A stretch of DNA of 22,856 nucleotides from Paucihalobacter sp036825875 (GTDB lineage Bacteria; Bacteroidota; Bacteroidia; Flavobacteriales; Flavobacteriaceae). Each line of letters starts with the position of its first letter. Position 1 is the stretch's first letter. The notes beneath the pieces are model-generated. The model made no database searches and was not told the origin of the DNA. It saw only the letters and a program-made list of their open reading frames with translations. Positions 7,097 through 15,325 of the stretch are shown here, in pieces. The stretch is from positions 1 through 22,856 of the forward strand of contig NZ_DAISXK010000044.1 in NCBI RefSeq assembly GCF_036825875.1, read 5' to 3'. Made by a program: the position numbers and the translations under genes.

Positions 7097-7636
7097 ATGA
7101 ATCCAATAAAAGTATTTGCTAATACCTTGTTTCAAAACAACAATTCACCCGAAACCGAACCAAAATCGTCTATATACGATATTGAAATCAATAGTTTACA
7201 AAGCGAAAAAATCGTGCTGCCCGAATTTAAAGGCAAATTCATGCTTTTTGTAAATGTGGCCTCCAAATGCGGATTTACACCACAATACAAAGACTTAGAA
7301 AAACTCTATCAAACCTATAAAGAACGCTTGGTGGTGATTGGTGTACCTTGTAATCAGTTTGGAAACCAAGAACCTGGAAGTGCCGACGACATTCAAGAAT
7401 TTTGCGAAATAAATTACGGCGTTTCGTTTCTCATCACTGAAAAAGTGGATGTGAAAGGCAACAATCAGCACCCTTTATACAAATGGCTTACTAATAAATT
7501 TATAAACGGAAAAAAAGATAGTTCCGTTAAGTGGAATTTTCATAAATTTTTGGTTAATCCTGAAGGAATTTTGGTAGATTCGTATGGCTCAATGACAAGT
7601 CCTATGAGTTCAAAAATTACGAAACACTTAAAATGA
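7097..7636 (+). CDS. Glutathione peroxidase family thiol peroxidase
   Basis: A 179-residue peroxidase that reduces H2O2 or lipid peroxides; non-selenium bacterial members usually take electrons from thioredoxin. NVASKCGFTPQY holds the peroxidatic Cys58; PCNQFGNQEPG gives Gln91, and KWNFHKFL gives Trp146 and Asn147, completing the catalytic tetrad. Cys103 may be the resolving Cys. The ATG at 7097 follows the SDR stop by 4 nt; an earlier in-frame start inside the SDR gene would add only 10 unlikely residues. The N-terminus is not a convincing signal peptide, so the protein is probably cytoplasmic. The stop overlaps the next start (ATGA). It fits protection against peroxides formed under light. 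Confidence 0.9.
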   Translation: MNPIKVFANTLFQNNNSPETEPKSSIYDIEINSLQSEKIVLPEFKGKFMLFVNVASKCGFTPQYKDLEKLYQTYKERLVVIGVPCNQFGNQEPGSADDIQEFCEINYGVSFLITEKVDVKGNNQHPLYKWLTNKFINGKKDSSVKWNFHKFLVNPEGILVDSYGSMTSPMSSKITKHLK

Positions 7637-8094
7637 AGTTTGGCTATTTATTAGTTCTTTTTCTTATTTTAAATTTCGGTGGATTAGCCATCGGTAGCTG
7701 GCTTATGGGTGAAGGCCCAAGTTCCAATTGGTATATGAATCTGAATAAAGCTTCATGGACGCCACCAGGTTGGGTTTTTGGCGCAGCTTGGACACTCATT
7801 ATGTTTTGTTTTTCAATTTATTTAACTTACTTTTTCAAAACTGAAGTAAGCAACTTTAAAATTGGTTTATTTGTCGTTTTATGGTTGTTGAATGTAAGTT
7901 GGAATTATTTCTTTTTCAACCAACAGCAAGTGCTTTTTGCCTTGTTTGTGATAATCACATTAACATTGCTCATTTTGTTTTTAACATTATTTTACGTTCA
8001 ACAATTTAAGGCAAAACAATTGTTACTATTACCTTACGCCATCTGGCTTTTAATTGCCAGTTCATTAAATGCTTACGTTTATTTTTATAATTAA
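7633..8094 (+). CDS. tspO: TspO/MBR family tryptophan-rich sensory protein
   Basis: A 153-residue integral membrane protein with five hydrophobic helices and the family pattern: GPSSNWYMNLNKASWTPPGW in the first loop, then VFGAAWTLIM, LLNVSWNYFFF and a final IASSLNAYVYF. TspO proteins bind porphyrins and related tetrapyrroles and in bacteria take part in light- and oxygen-dependent regulation and stress. Here it is translationally coupled (ATGA) to the glutathione peroxidase gene and lies two genes before a photolyase, in keeping with handling of photosensitising porphyrins. The ligand is inferred from the family. Confidence 0.92.
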   Translation: MKFGYLLVLFLILNFGGLAIGSWLMGEGPSSNWYMNLNKASWTPPGWVFGAAWTLIMFCFSIYLTYFFKTEVSNFKIGLFVVLWLLNVSWNYFFFNQQQVLFALFVIITLTLLILFLTLFYVQQFKAKQLLLLPYAIWLLIASSLNAYVYFYN

Positions 8095-8099
8095 AATTC

Positions 8100-8570
8100 A
8101 TGAAACTATATACCTTACACGCCACTCAAAAGCTACCAATTAGCTTAGAGGACGCTTGGGAATTCTTATCAAATCCAGCTAATCTCAAAGTCATCACACC
8201 AGAATATATGACTTTCAAAATTGTTTCAGGTGGAGATAGACCCATGTATGCGGGTCAAATGATAGAATATATTGTAACACCACTTTTAGGAATTAAAACC
8301 AGTTGGGTTTCTGAAATTACCCATGTTGAGCCACTTAAATACTTCGTGGATGAGCAACGTTACGGTCCATACGCCATGTGGCATCACAAACATTTTATAA
8401 AAGCAATTGAAGGTGGCGTTGAAATGGAAGATTTGATACATTATAAAGTGCCTTTAGGGTTTTTAGGAAAATTGGTACTCCCATATTTGGTAAAGCCCAA
8501 ATTACAAGAAATATTTGATTACCGAACACAAGCCTTAGAGACTAAATTCGGCAAATACCATTCAAAATAA
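8100..8570 (+). CDS. SRPBCC (START/Bet v1-like) ligand-binding protein
   Basis: A 156-residue protein of the SRPBCC superfamily, closest to the COG4276 group, sometimes annotated as cell-division inhibitor or polyketide cyclase-like. Visible are an N-terminal strand followed by SLEDAWEFLSNPANLKVITP, a central beta sheet (MIEYIVTPLLGIKTSWVSEI), the RYGPYAMWHHKHF segment and a long C-terminal helix (LQEIFDYRTQALETKF). It would bind a hydrophobic ligand in the cavity. No signal peptide is present. The start is 5 nt after the tspO stop and the photolyase gene follows by 10 nt. Such genes are regular members of photolyase clusters, but the ligand is not known. Confidence 0.88.
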   Translation: MKLYTLHATQKLPISLEDAWEFLSNPANLKVITPEYMTFKIVSGGDRPMYAGQMIEYIVTPLLGIKTSWVSEITHVEPLKYFVDEQRYGPYAMWHHKHFIKAIEGGVEMEDLIHYKVPLGFLGKLVLPYLVKPKLQEIFDYRTQALETKFGKYHSK

Positions 8571-8580
8571 TAGAGTTATA

Positions 8581-9879
8581 ATGCAAAAAGTGAATGTTTT
8601 TTGGTTTAGAAGAGACTTAAGGTTAGATGACAATACCGGTTTATATAACGCGTTGATTGAAAACCTACCTGTGTTACCCATATTTATATTTGATTCTGAA
8701 ATTCTTGATAAACTGCCCAAAAACGATAGCAGAGTCAATTTTATTCACGATACCATTTCTAACATTAACCAACAACTAAAAAAACACAATAGCTGTATCG
8801 CCATATACCATGGTAAACCATTAGAAATATTTGAAAATTTAATCGAAAAATTTGAGATTGAAAACGTTTTCACCAACCGAGATTACGAACCATATGCTAC
8901 AGAACGCGACTTAACCACGTCAAACTTTCTGAGTGCTAAAAACATCGATTTCAAAACCTTTAAAGACCAAGTTATTTTTGAAAAAAGCGAGGTAGTTAAA
9001 AATGATGGTGATCCTTATGTAGTTTATACACCTTTCTCCAGAAAGTGGTTAGAACATTTTAAGCCTGAAGATACTCTCCCCTACAAATCAGAAAATTTAC
9101 TTGACAATTGCATAAAAGATACATCGCTGCCATTTTTAAGTTTAAGTGACATCGGATTTAATTCATCGGATATAAAAGTTGCCGATTACGATGTTGACGC
9201 TGATCTCATTGATGCTTACGAAGCTACAAGAAACTTTCCCGCCCATGACGAAACCTCTCGGGTTGGTCCACATTTGAGGTTTGGCACTATTAGCATTAGA
9301 AAACTTGTTGATAAAGCTTCAAAACGTGAGAATATCACCTATTTAAAAGAATTAATTTGGCGTGAATTTTTTATGCAAATTCTCTGGCATTTTCCTCATA
9401 CGTCAACCAAGAGTTTCAAGCCCCAGTACGACCGCATCGAGTGGCGCAACAACGAAGCTGAGTTTAAAAAATGGTGTGAAGGAAACACTGGCTATCCTTT
9501 GGTAGATGCAGGCATGCGCCAACTCAACGAAACTGGATTTATGCACAATCGCATACGAATGTTAGTTGGAAGTTTTTTATGCAAGCACTTGCTCATTGAT
9601 TGGCGATGGGGAGAAGCTTATTTTGCTGAAAAACTTCATGATTATGAAATGGCAAGCAACGTTGGTAACTGGCAATGGGTTGCAGGATGTGGTGTAGATG
9701 CGGCGCCATATTTCAGAATTTTTAATCCCACTACTCAGATAGATAAATTTGACAAAGACCATAAATACATCAACAAGTGGGTAAAAAACCTAAATAGCTT
9801 AGAATATCCATCAGAAATGGTAGATCATAAAATGGCACGGGAACGTTGCTTAAAGGTTTATAAAGCTGCGGTTTCTTAA
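8581..9879 (+). CDS. phrB: Class I deoxyribodipyrimidine (CPD) photolyase
   Basis: A 432-residue photolyase that repairs cyclobutane pyrimidine dimers with blue light. The antenna domain starts VFWFRRDLRLDDN; the FAD domain has RVGPHLRFGTISIRKL, ELIWREFFMQILW, GYPLVDAGMRQLNETGFMHNRI and ASNVGNWQWVAGCG with DAAPYFRIFNPTTQ. The electron-transfer triad is intact at Trp288, Trp341 and Trp364, and Asn360 is at the flavin N5 position. This is the one fully conventional CPD photolyase in the window, in contrast to the other three paralogues. It is the last gene of the SDR-to-photolyase unit and ends 5 nt from the end of a convergent gene, with no terminator hairpin between them. Confidence 0.96.
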   Translation: MQKVNVFWFRRDLRLDDNTGLYNALIENLPVLPIFIFDSEILDKLPKNDSRVNFIHDTISNINQQLKKHNSCIAIYHGKPLEIFENLIEKFEIENVFTNRDYEPYATERDLTTSNFLSAKNIDFKTFKDQVIFEKSEVVKNDGDPYVVYTPFSRKWLEHFKPEDTLPYKSENLLDNCIKDTSLPFLSLSDIGFNSSDIKVADYDVDADLIDAYEATRNFPAHDETSRVGPHLRFGTISIRKLVDKASKRENITYLKELIWREFFMQILWHFPHTSTKSFKPQYDRIEWRNNEAEFKKWCEGNTGYPLVDAGMRQLNETGFMHNRIRMLVGSFLCKHLLIDWRWGEAYFAEKLHDYEMASNVGNWQWVAGCGVDAAPYFRIFNPTTQIDKFDKDHKYINKWVKNLNSLEYPSEMVDHKMARERCLKVYKAAVS

Positions 9880-9884
9880 AATAT

Positions 9885-12605
9885 TTACTTACAGTTTAGT
9901 TTTAGTGCAGATTCTAATCCATTTATTGCATTGGCACGCTGCTCTCTTGTCATATTTTCGATTGCGTCGGCTAGCGTATCTGCACCTTCCGAAATAGACA
10001 TAGGTAAAGATGGTAAGTTTGCACATTCCTTCCATTTTTTTATAAAGTCATCGGCATGTGCTAACACTTCAAACGACGCTCCTCGTTGTGCCGCCCCTAA
10101 TGCAGATTTTAAAGCCACAAAAATTGGACAAACACATTCAGGCTGGTCCTTTAAAACTAGTAAACCACCAATTATAGTTCCTATTTTAGTGTTGCCGGTT
10201 AAATCGTCTAATGCCCCAAGTCCAATCAATTCTACCAAATCTTCGAACGCATCATCACCTGCACTACCATTTTTTATATCGTCTATTAAATCTTTAATTT
10301 CTTGATCCTTCTTGGCCCGATTTGCACGTACGGCGTCTCTCTTTCTCTTCTCCTCAGCTGCAATACGTGCAGCATCAGCCTCAGCTTGAGCTTTTTTGGC
10401 TATTTCATTTTGAGCGTCGGAAATATCGCTCAAGGCATCCGATAAATCATCATCGAGCGTATCAATATCTTTACTATTGTCGTCATAGTCCTTCTCAGTA
10501 TCACTTATATCTGAGGCTATTTTAGATTCTAAGGCTTTCTTTTTATTAATAATATTGTTAAAATCGTTCCAAAAATCTTCCCATTCTTGCGCGTTTGTGG
10601 GACATTTATCATTAAGCAATGCCTTCAATTCATCTTTAAAATCACATAAGTCGGGATGGTCCTCACACCATTTATTCAACAAATTTTCAAGTGCCTTTTT
10701 TATAGATTCACAAATATCCTCTATCGCACTTTTCAATATAGCGCTTTGATCGGCCGCATCATTGATGGCGTCTTCCTGTTCACTAATTTCACTGTCGTAA
10801 TCATCACATAAATTTTTGGTATCTTGAATGGCTTGCTCTAAGCGATTTGTGTCGTTTTTACAGGCTTCCAACGCATCTATTAAATTGGACAAATCCTTTC
10901 TCATTTGTCTTATTTCATCACGTGACTTTTTTGATGTTTTATCGTATGAATGTAGCATTACACCAGTAAACTTTAAATTGTAGCCTCCTTCGCCATCTAA
11001 TGTGATTTCAGCAGTAATACCCATTTTCATTAAATAGGCAGAGGTTAATTTACTAATGGCCTTTTCAATGGCATTCTCCAACTCAGCACAATCGTTTTTG
11101 CGTTTAGCAAGTTCCGACTTCAATTCGGCAATCCTATTTTCACAATCGTTCTTCTTATTTTTTGTTTCTGTAATAATGTTATTCGCCATTGAAGAATGGT
11201 CACCAGCATCGGCAATAGAATCGAGAATGTTCCTTATTTTGTCACCTAACACATCTGGATAATTATCTAAAATTTTATTAATAAAAACTAACTCGTTATA
11301 GCGCAGATCTAACGAATCCATCAACCTTAATAGACTATCTCTTTCATTCAATTTTGCTTCTTTGGCTACTCTAGCTTTGTTGGCTCTGGATTGGCCATCC
11401 GAAATTTTTCTTTCTAATTCAGGATAATAATACGAAAAATCATAACTGTGATCCTTTATGACATAGATGGTTTGTTGGGTGTCTTCAGTATTAAAAGATA
11501 AGACGTTAACCTGATTATCCAGTTCACTATCCGCGATAAGCAAGAAGTTGGGTCTTATAAGGTAATTTTGAATGCTGGAAATCTTAGCCTTACTTGAATA
11601 TTCGTTTCCTATTTCAGGAATATGATTTTCAGGATTATGTATATAAATTGTATCGTTTTGGAATTGATAAAAAACAATATCATTAATCCTTTTTCTATTT
11701 AAATTAATAGATGGAAAAGTGGTTGATAATTTTCTTTGGTTATAATCGAGCTGATAGTTGAAGTCCATATTTTTCCAATAATCAGGCAGATTCCGCCGTG
11801 TTGGTAATTTGACGCTTTCAACTTGGTCTATGATTAAGGTTTCCTGTTGATTAGGTAGCTTTTTACGGTGATTTAAGCTTACACTAAGACCGATTCCGAA
11901 ATTGGCAGCCATAGCATCATCAATCAGTAATAATTTCCCTTCAGCATAAACACCTAATGCTAGAGTGCTTTTTGGGTTAAATAATAGTTGCGATGAAATT
12001 GAAAATCCTGGAATTATAAAAGATTCTTTAGCTTCGTAATCAAAACTAAAGTCCCTTACCGTAGCAGTAACAGGATTGTATGATACATACTGAATTATTG
12101 GACCAGCATCGATAAATAGATTAGATTTTGAATTGGTATTAAAACTAATTCCAACACTGACATCAACTATATTTCTTTCAGATTTAAATCGGCTAGGTTC
12201 CACAGATTCATCATTAATTTCTGGATTGAAATAGAGAATATCAAAATTTTGATGATGTGTTCCAGAAATCCATCCTACACTTCCAAAAAAACCAAGACGA
12301 CCTTTACCAAAATGACGAAATCTATAACTAATAGCAACTGAATTAGACAATTCTATCGACTGAAAATTAGTGCCCTCTATAAATTCCCCATTGAGTTCAT
12401 TAGAAATACCTACCAGCCAATTCTCATTATTGAAAATTGCATCATTAAATTGAATATTTAAAGGTGCTTTAAAGAAATAGTTTTCTGAGGAATTAGTGCT
12501 TAAGTATCCCAGATTAATAGAAGAATGAGTTTGCCCAATACTTTCAAAACTGAACGAACTAAATATTAAAAGAAAAACGATATGTTTTACACAAAACATT
12601 AACAT
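9885..12605 (-). CDS. Large exported protein: barrel-like N-terminus and cysteine-rich coiled-coil C-terminus (unknown function)
   Basis: A 906-residue protein I do not recognise. Residues 1-25 form a signal peptide (KHIVFLLIFSSFSF core, likely cut after IGQ). About 26-245 alternate polar and hydrophobic residues with aromatic strand ends, like an outer-membrane beta-barrel or beta-sandwich. A second beta-rich segment (about 250-395) is followed by a long helical part with coiled-coil stretches (about 395-525, 555-635, 685-780) and a short globular end. The mature protein has no Cys before residue 488, then twelve (488, 506, 582, 600, 632, 647, 654, 668, 824, 826, 861, 905), suggesting disulfides or metal in the helical half. 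A periplasmic or cell-surface place is likely. ATGs at codons 1 and 3 are both possible starts. It is monocistronic and convergent with phrB. Confidence 0.8.
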   Translation of the reverse strand: MLMFCVKHIVFLLIFSSFSFESIGQTHSSINLGYLSTNSSENYFFKAPLNIQFNDAIFNNENWLVGISNELNGEFIEGTNFQSIELSNSVAISYRFRHFGKGRLGFFGSVGWISGTHHQNFDILYFNPEINDESVEPSRFKSERNIVDVSVGISFNTNSKSNLFIDAGPIIQYVSYNPVTATVRDFSFDYEAKESFIIPGFSISSQLLFNPKSTLALGVYAEGKLLLIDDAMAANFGIGLSVSLNHRKKLPNQQETLIIDQVESVKLPTRRNLPDYWKNMDFNYQLDYNQRKLSTTFPSINLNRKRINDIVFYQFQNDTIYIHNPENHIPEIGNEYSSKAKISSIQNYLIRPNFLLIADSELDNQVNVLSFNTEDTQQTIYVIKDHSYDFSYYYPELERKISDGQSRANKARVAKEAKLNERDSLLRLMDSLDLRYNELVFINKILDNYPDVLGDKIRNILDSIADAGDHSSMANNIITETKNKKNDCENRIAELKSELAKRKNDCAELENAIEKAISKLTSAYLMKMGITAEITLDGEGGYNLKFTGVMLHSYDKTSKKSRDEIRQMRKDLSNLIDALEACKNDTNRLEQAIQDTKNLCDDYDSEISEQEDAINDAADQSAILKSAIEDICESIKKALENLLNKWCEDHPDLCDFKDELKALLNDKCPTNAQEWEDFWNDFNNIINKKKALESKIASDISDTEKDYDDNSKDIDTLDDDLSDALSDISDAQNEIAKKAQAEADAARIAAEEKRKRDAVRANRAKKDQEIKDLIDDIKNGSAGDDAFEDLVELIGLGALDDLTGNTKIGTIIGGLLVLKDQPECVCPIFVALKSALGAAQRGASFEVLAHADDFIKKWKECANLPSLPMSISEGADTLADAIENMTREQRANAINGLESALKLNCK

Positions 12606-12613
12606 TTTTTATG

Positions 12614-12621
12614 TAAATATA
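12614..12621 (-). promoter_or_regulatory. Possible -7 element (TATATTTA) for the 906-aa gene
   Basis: On the minus strand TATATTTA matches TAnnTTTG at all but the last base, 8 nt before the first ATG. No good TTG is seen 19 nt upstream. If used, the transcript would have a very short leader, which would favour the ATG at codon 3. Confidence 0.3.
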
Positions 12622-12801
12622 ACAATTTTTTAACATAAATGTAACATAAGCCTTTATTTTTATCTTAAACTTCTGACAACTAGTTATCTAAAAACAAGTA
12701 AAAAGAGGAGATAAGTTTGGAATGCCTGATTCAAAAATTTGTACGATAAAATATTCTACGATTCAAACAATAATTCTTTTGCTGCGTCGTTAGCCATTTA
12801 A

Positions 12802-12838
12802 TGTAGTTGGTTATTATTTGAGAAGTTTAGCAACTACA
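12802..12838. repeat. Inverted repeat TGTAGTTG/CAACTACA
   Basis: An exact 8-bp inverted repeat, TGTAGTTG (12802-12809) and CAACTACA (12831-12838), with a 21-nt spacer in the murA to 906-aa gene gap. There is no T-run. It may be a regulator site, a remnant of a small mobile element, or chance. Confidence 0.3.
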
Positions 12839-12866
12839 CCATGTGAACCATTCCATAAACAATTTC

Positions 12867-12893
12867 GAAAAGCTCTGGATTTCAGAGCTTTTC
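12867..12893 (-). terminator. Terminator hairpin of murA
   Basis: GAAAAGCTCTG (12867-12877) pairs perfectly with CAGAGCTTTTC (12883-12893) around a 5-nt loop. It begins 6 nt past the murA stop on the minus strand. The T-run is short (four T), so termination may rely on the strong stem; the structure is symmetric and could work in either direction. Confidence 0.7.
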
Positions 12894-12899
12894 TGATGT

Positions 12900-14207
12900 C
12901 TATATCCGTTCTATTTTAGCACCTATGGCACGTAAACGTTCATCTATACGCTCGTAACCACGATCTATTTGCTCGATGTTATGAATTACCGAAGTTCCTT
13001 TAGCGGAAAGTGCGGCGATAAGTAATGAGATACCAGCTCTAATATCTGGTGAGGTCATTACGGTTGACTTCAATTGCGACTTAAAATTATGGCCAATAAC
13101 AGTTGCGCGATGCGGATCACATAAAATAATTTTCGCGCCCATATCAATCAATTTATCAACAAAGAACAAACGACTTTCAAACATTTTTTGATGAATGAGT
13201 ACTTCACCTTCAGCCTGCGTAGCAATTACTAAAACGATACTCAATAAATCAGGCGTAAATCCTGGCCATGGTGCATCGGCAATGGTTAATATTGAACCAT
13301 CTATAAACTTTTGTATGGTATATCCGTTGGTATGTGCTGGGATATAAATATCGTCGCCTTTTTGTTCCACAGTAATGCCCAGTTTTCTGAAAACATTGGG
13401 GATTTGACCCAAGTCCTTCCAGCTAACATCTTTAATGGTAAGTTCGCTTTTGGTCATAGCTGCCAGTCCAATCCAACTACCTATTTCAATCATATCCGGC
13501 AGCATGGTATGTGTGGTTCCACCTAATTCTTTAACGCCTTCTATAGTGAGCAAATTTGAACCAACACCAGTTATTTTGGCGCCCATTCTATTCAACATAT
13601 TACACAATTGTTGTAAATAAGGTTCACATGCTGCGTTATAAATGGAAGTTTTTCCCTTGGCTAATACCGCAGCCATTACAATATTTGCGGTTCCAGTTAC
13701 AGAAGCTTCATCCAATAACATATCAGTTCCAATAAGTTCTTTAGCTTCAACGCCATAGAAGTGGTCCTCCCGATTGTATCTAAAACTTGCACCAAGCTTT
13801 ATAAAACCTTCAAAATGCGTGTCTAATCTACGACGGCCAATTTTATCACCACCAGGTTTGGGAATATAACCTCTTCCAAATCTGGCAAGCAACGGTCCAA
13901 CTATCATAATAGAACCGCGTAAACTTCCACCGTCTATTTTAAATTGTTCCGACTCCAAATATTTCATATTAATATCGTCTGCTTGAAATTCATAAGAATT
14001 TGCCCCTTGAGCAGAGACTTTAACACCTAACTTGCCCAAAAGGGTAATTAGCTTATTAACATCTACAATATCTGGAATGTTGTTTATGGTAATTTTTTGA
14101 TCGGTAAGTAGTACAGCACACAAAATTTGAAGTGCTTCGTTTTTGGCGCCTTGCGGTTTTATACTTCCTTTTAATTGATGACCGCCTTCAATTTTGAATG
14201 TTCCCAT
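12900..14207 (-). CDS. murA: UDP-N-acetylglucosamine 1-carboxyvinyltransferase
   Basis: MurA moves the enolpyruvyl group from PEP to UDP-GlcNAc, the first committed step of peptidoglycan synthesis, in the cytoplasm. The 435-residue protein has the two-domain EPT fold, PQGAKNEALQ with Lys22-Asn23 at the substrate site, the active-site loop around YIPKPGGDKIGRRRLDTHF, and DAPWPGFTPDL near 300-320. In the loop the usual catalytic Cys (E. coli Cys115) is Asp121. Enzymes with Asp there are active but are not alkylated by fosfomycin, so natural insensitivity is predicted. The start is 3 nt after the stop of the DUF4290 gene, so both are probably cotranscribed, and a terminator follows. Confidence 0.96.
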   Translation of the reverse strand: MGTFKIEGGHQLKGSIKPQGAKNEALQILCAVLLTDQKITINNIPDIVDVNKLITLLGKLGVKVSAQGANSYEFQADDINMKYLESEQFKIDGGSLRGSIMIVGPLLARFGRGYIPKPGGDKIGRRRLDTHFEGFIKLGASFRYNREDHFYGVEAKELIGTDMLLDEASVTGTANIVMAAVLAKGKTSIYNAACEPYLQQLCNMLNRMGAKITGVGSNLLTIEGVKELGGTTHTMLPDMIEIGSWIGLAAMTKSELTIKDVSWKDLGQIPNVFRKLGITVEQKGDDIYIPAHTNGYTIQKFIDGSILTIADAPWPGFTPDLLSIVLVIATQAEGEVLIHQKMFESRLFFVDKLIDMGAKIILCDPHRATVIGHNFKSQLKSTVMTSPDIRAGISLLIAALSAKGTSVIHNIEQIDRGYERIDERLRAIGAKIERI

Positions 14208-14210
14208 AGA

Positions 14211-14855
14211 TTAATAACGCTTTCTACTAGTACGATTGTTATGTTGAGGTTTTTTTGTTTTTTTATTGCTAGCGTATTTTTTCTTTGAACGCATTAGGCT
14301 ATTAGCATCGCTTAAATCGTCAAATGAAGATTTAACTTTTAGTTGATTGTTAGACAATTCGGCCAAATGTGCTAAAATTACATCATCCTCAACCGTATCT
14401 TTATTCCAGTTTAAAAAACACTTTTTCATGTGGTTAGCAATGGTATAAACTAAGGCATCTTTTAAATCGCCATCTTCCCAGGTTACAGCTACATCGATCA
14501 TAGTTTTGATGTTATTGCCATAAAACCTGTATTTAGGATGGTTTTGTGGATACTTAAGCGGTTCTGGTCTTTGCTGCAGAACTTCTCTTAGGGGAATGGG
14601 ATAAGGCGAATCTACATCTAAATCAAAATCAGCCATAATAAAAAGCTGATCCCATAGTTTATGCTGAAAATCAGGCACATCTCTTAAATGAGGCTGAAGA
14701 TTGCCCATTACCGATATAATAGATTTTGCTACTTTATTGCGTTCTTCTTTCGTTTCACGTGACTTAGCGAAGTTGATCATTTTTTGCATATGTCGTCCGT
14801 ATTCTGGAATGATCAAATGCTCACGTTCTGTGTTGTATTCTAAATCGTCAATCAA
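14211..14855 (-). CDS. DUF4290 family protein
   Basis: A 214-residue protein of a Bacteroidetes-typical family of unknown function. The N-terminus (LEYNTEREHLIIPEYGRHMQ, then KMINFA) and HPKYRFYGNNIKTMIDVAV are the family's conserved blocks; the body is helical and soluble. The last ~35 residues are Lys/Arg/Asn-rich (RSKKKYASNKKTKKPQ then RTSRKRY), a flexible tail that may bind RNA, DNA or envelope polymers. The only start that fits the family's N-terminus is TTG at 14855; an in-frame stop lies two codons upstream and no ATG is available. Adjacent to murA in the same direction, which is a frequent pairing and hints at a cell-envelope role, though this is not proven. Confidence 0.88.
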   Translation of the reverse strand: MIDDLEYNTEREHLIIPEYGRHMQKMINFAKSRETKEERNKVAKSIISVMGNLQPHLRDVPDFQHKLWDQLFIMADFDLDVDSPYPIPLREVLQQRPEPLKYPQNHPKYRFYGNNIKTMIDVAVTWEDGDLKDALVYTIANHMKKCFLNWNKDTVEDDVILAHLAELSNNQLKVKSSFDDLSDANSLMRSKKKYASNKKTKKPQHNNRTSRKRY

Positions 14856-14943
14856 AATTTAAATTAGGTATTGAATGTTAATAAATTGAAGTTGTACTTC
14901 AGGTCGCAAAATACAAAAAATTAATAACTATTGTGCCATTAGT

Positions 14944-15237
14944 CTATAAGGAAATAACGCCTTCGACGCGTTCTGCCACTATTTTATATTTATTTATAAC
15001 AGCATCGGGATTTTTCATTGTTACATGAACTGAAACACTAGTATAATTACCATTTTTCGAAGGTTTAGTATCAATAACGGCCCCAACATTATCAAATATA
15101 TCTTGGATGTCTTTAATTTTTTCTTTGTTGGTTTTTACAATAAATTTAAATAAATATTGTGTTGGCCACAAGGACGTATCTTGAAGTTGTATTTTTAATT
15201 TCTGATAAAACTGATCTGTATTATTATCTTGACTCAT
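14944..15237 (-). CDS. DUF493 family protein (YbeD-like)
   Basis: A 97-residue soluble protein with the DUF493 alpha/beta ACT-like fold: FKFIVKTNKEKIKDIQDIF, then SVSVHVTMKNPDAVINKYKI and a short C-terminal helix and strand. YbeD-like proteins are thought to be small regulatory proteins; the ligand is unknown. It is divergently arranged with the NTPase gene and is separated by 88 nt from the DUF4290 gene, so it could be its own unit or lead into the DUF4290-murA unit. A clear TATCTTTG -7 element precedes it. Confidence 0.85.
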   Translation of the reverse strand: MSQDNNTDQFYQKLKIQLQDTSLWPTQYLFKFIVKTNKEKIKDIQDIFDNVGAVIDTKPSKNGNYTSVSVHVTMKNPDAVINKYKIVAERVEGVISL

Positions 15238-15254
15238 TACTCATTTTTAATATG

Positions 15255-15262
15255 CAAAGATA
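15255..15262 (-). promoter_or_regulatory. Promoter -7 element for the DUF493 gene
   Basis: On the minus strand the sequence is TATCTTTG, an exact TAnnTTTG match 17 nt before the DUF493 start codon. No clear TTG occurs at the usual distance upstream. Confidence 0.5.
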
Positions 15263-15325
15263 CATTTTATATCACATTTTTTATTTCGTTGAATAATTAC
15301 GAATTTTACACATAAAAATAACGCA

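Larger units (their letters stand above)
12606..12899. other. Intergenic region between murA and the 906-aa gene
   Basis: About 294 nt without a gene in either strand. It contains the murA terminator (12867-12893), an inverted repeat (12802-12838) and AT-rich upstream DNA of the 906-aa gene (12606-12660). The middle, 12680-12800, shows nothing that I can identify. Confidence 0.7.

Noticed and set aside
9931..11262. Several plus-strand open frames (124, 67, 64 and 68 aa) in this interval
   Set aside because: They lie antisense inside the 906-aa gene, have low-complexity Ser/Phe-rich products and no family likeness; they mirror its acidic, helical codons.
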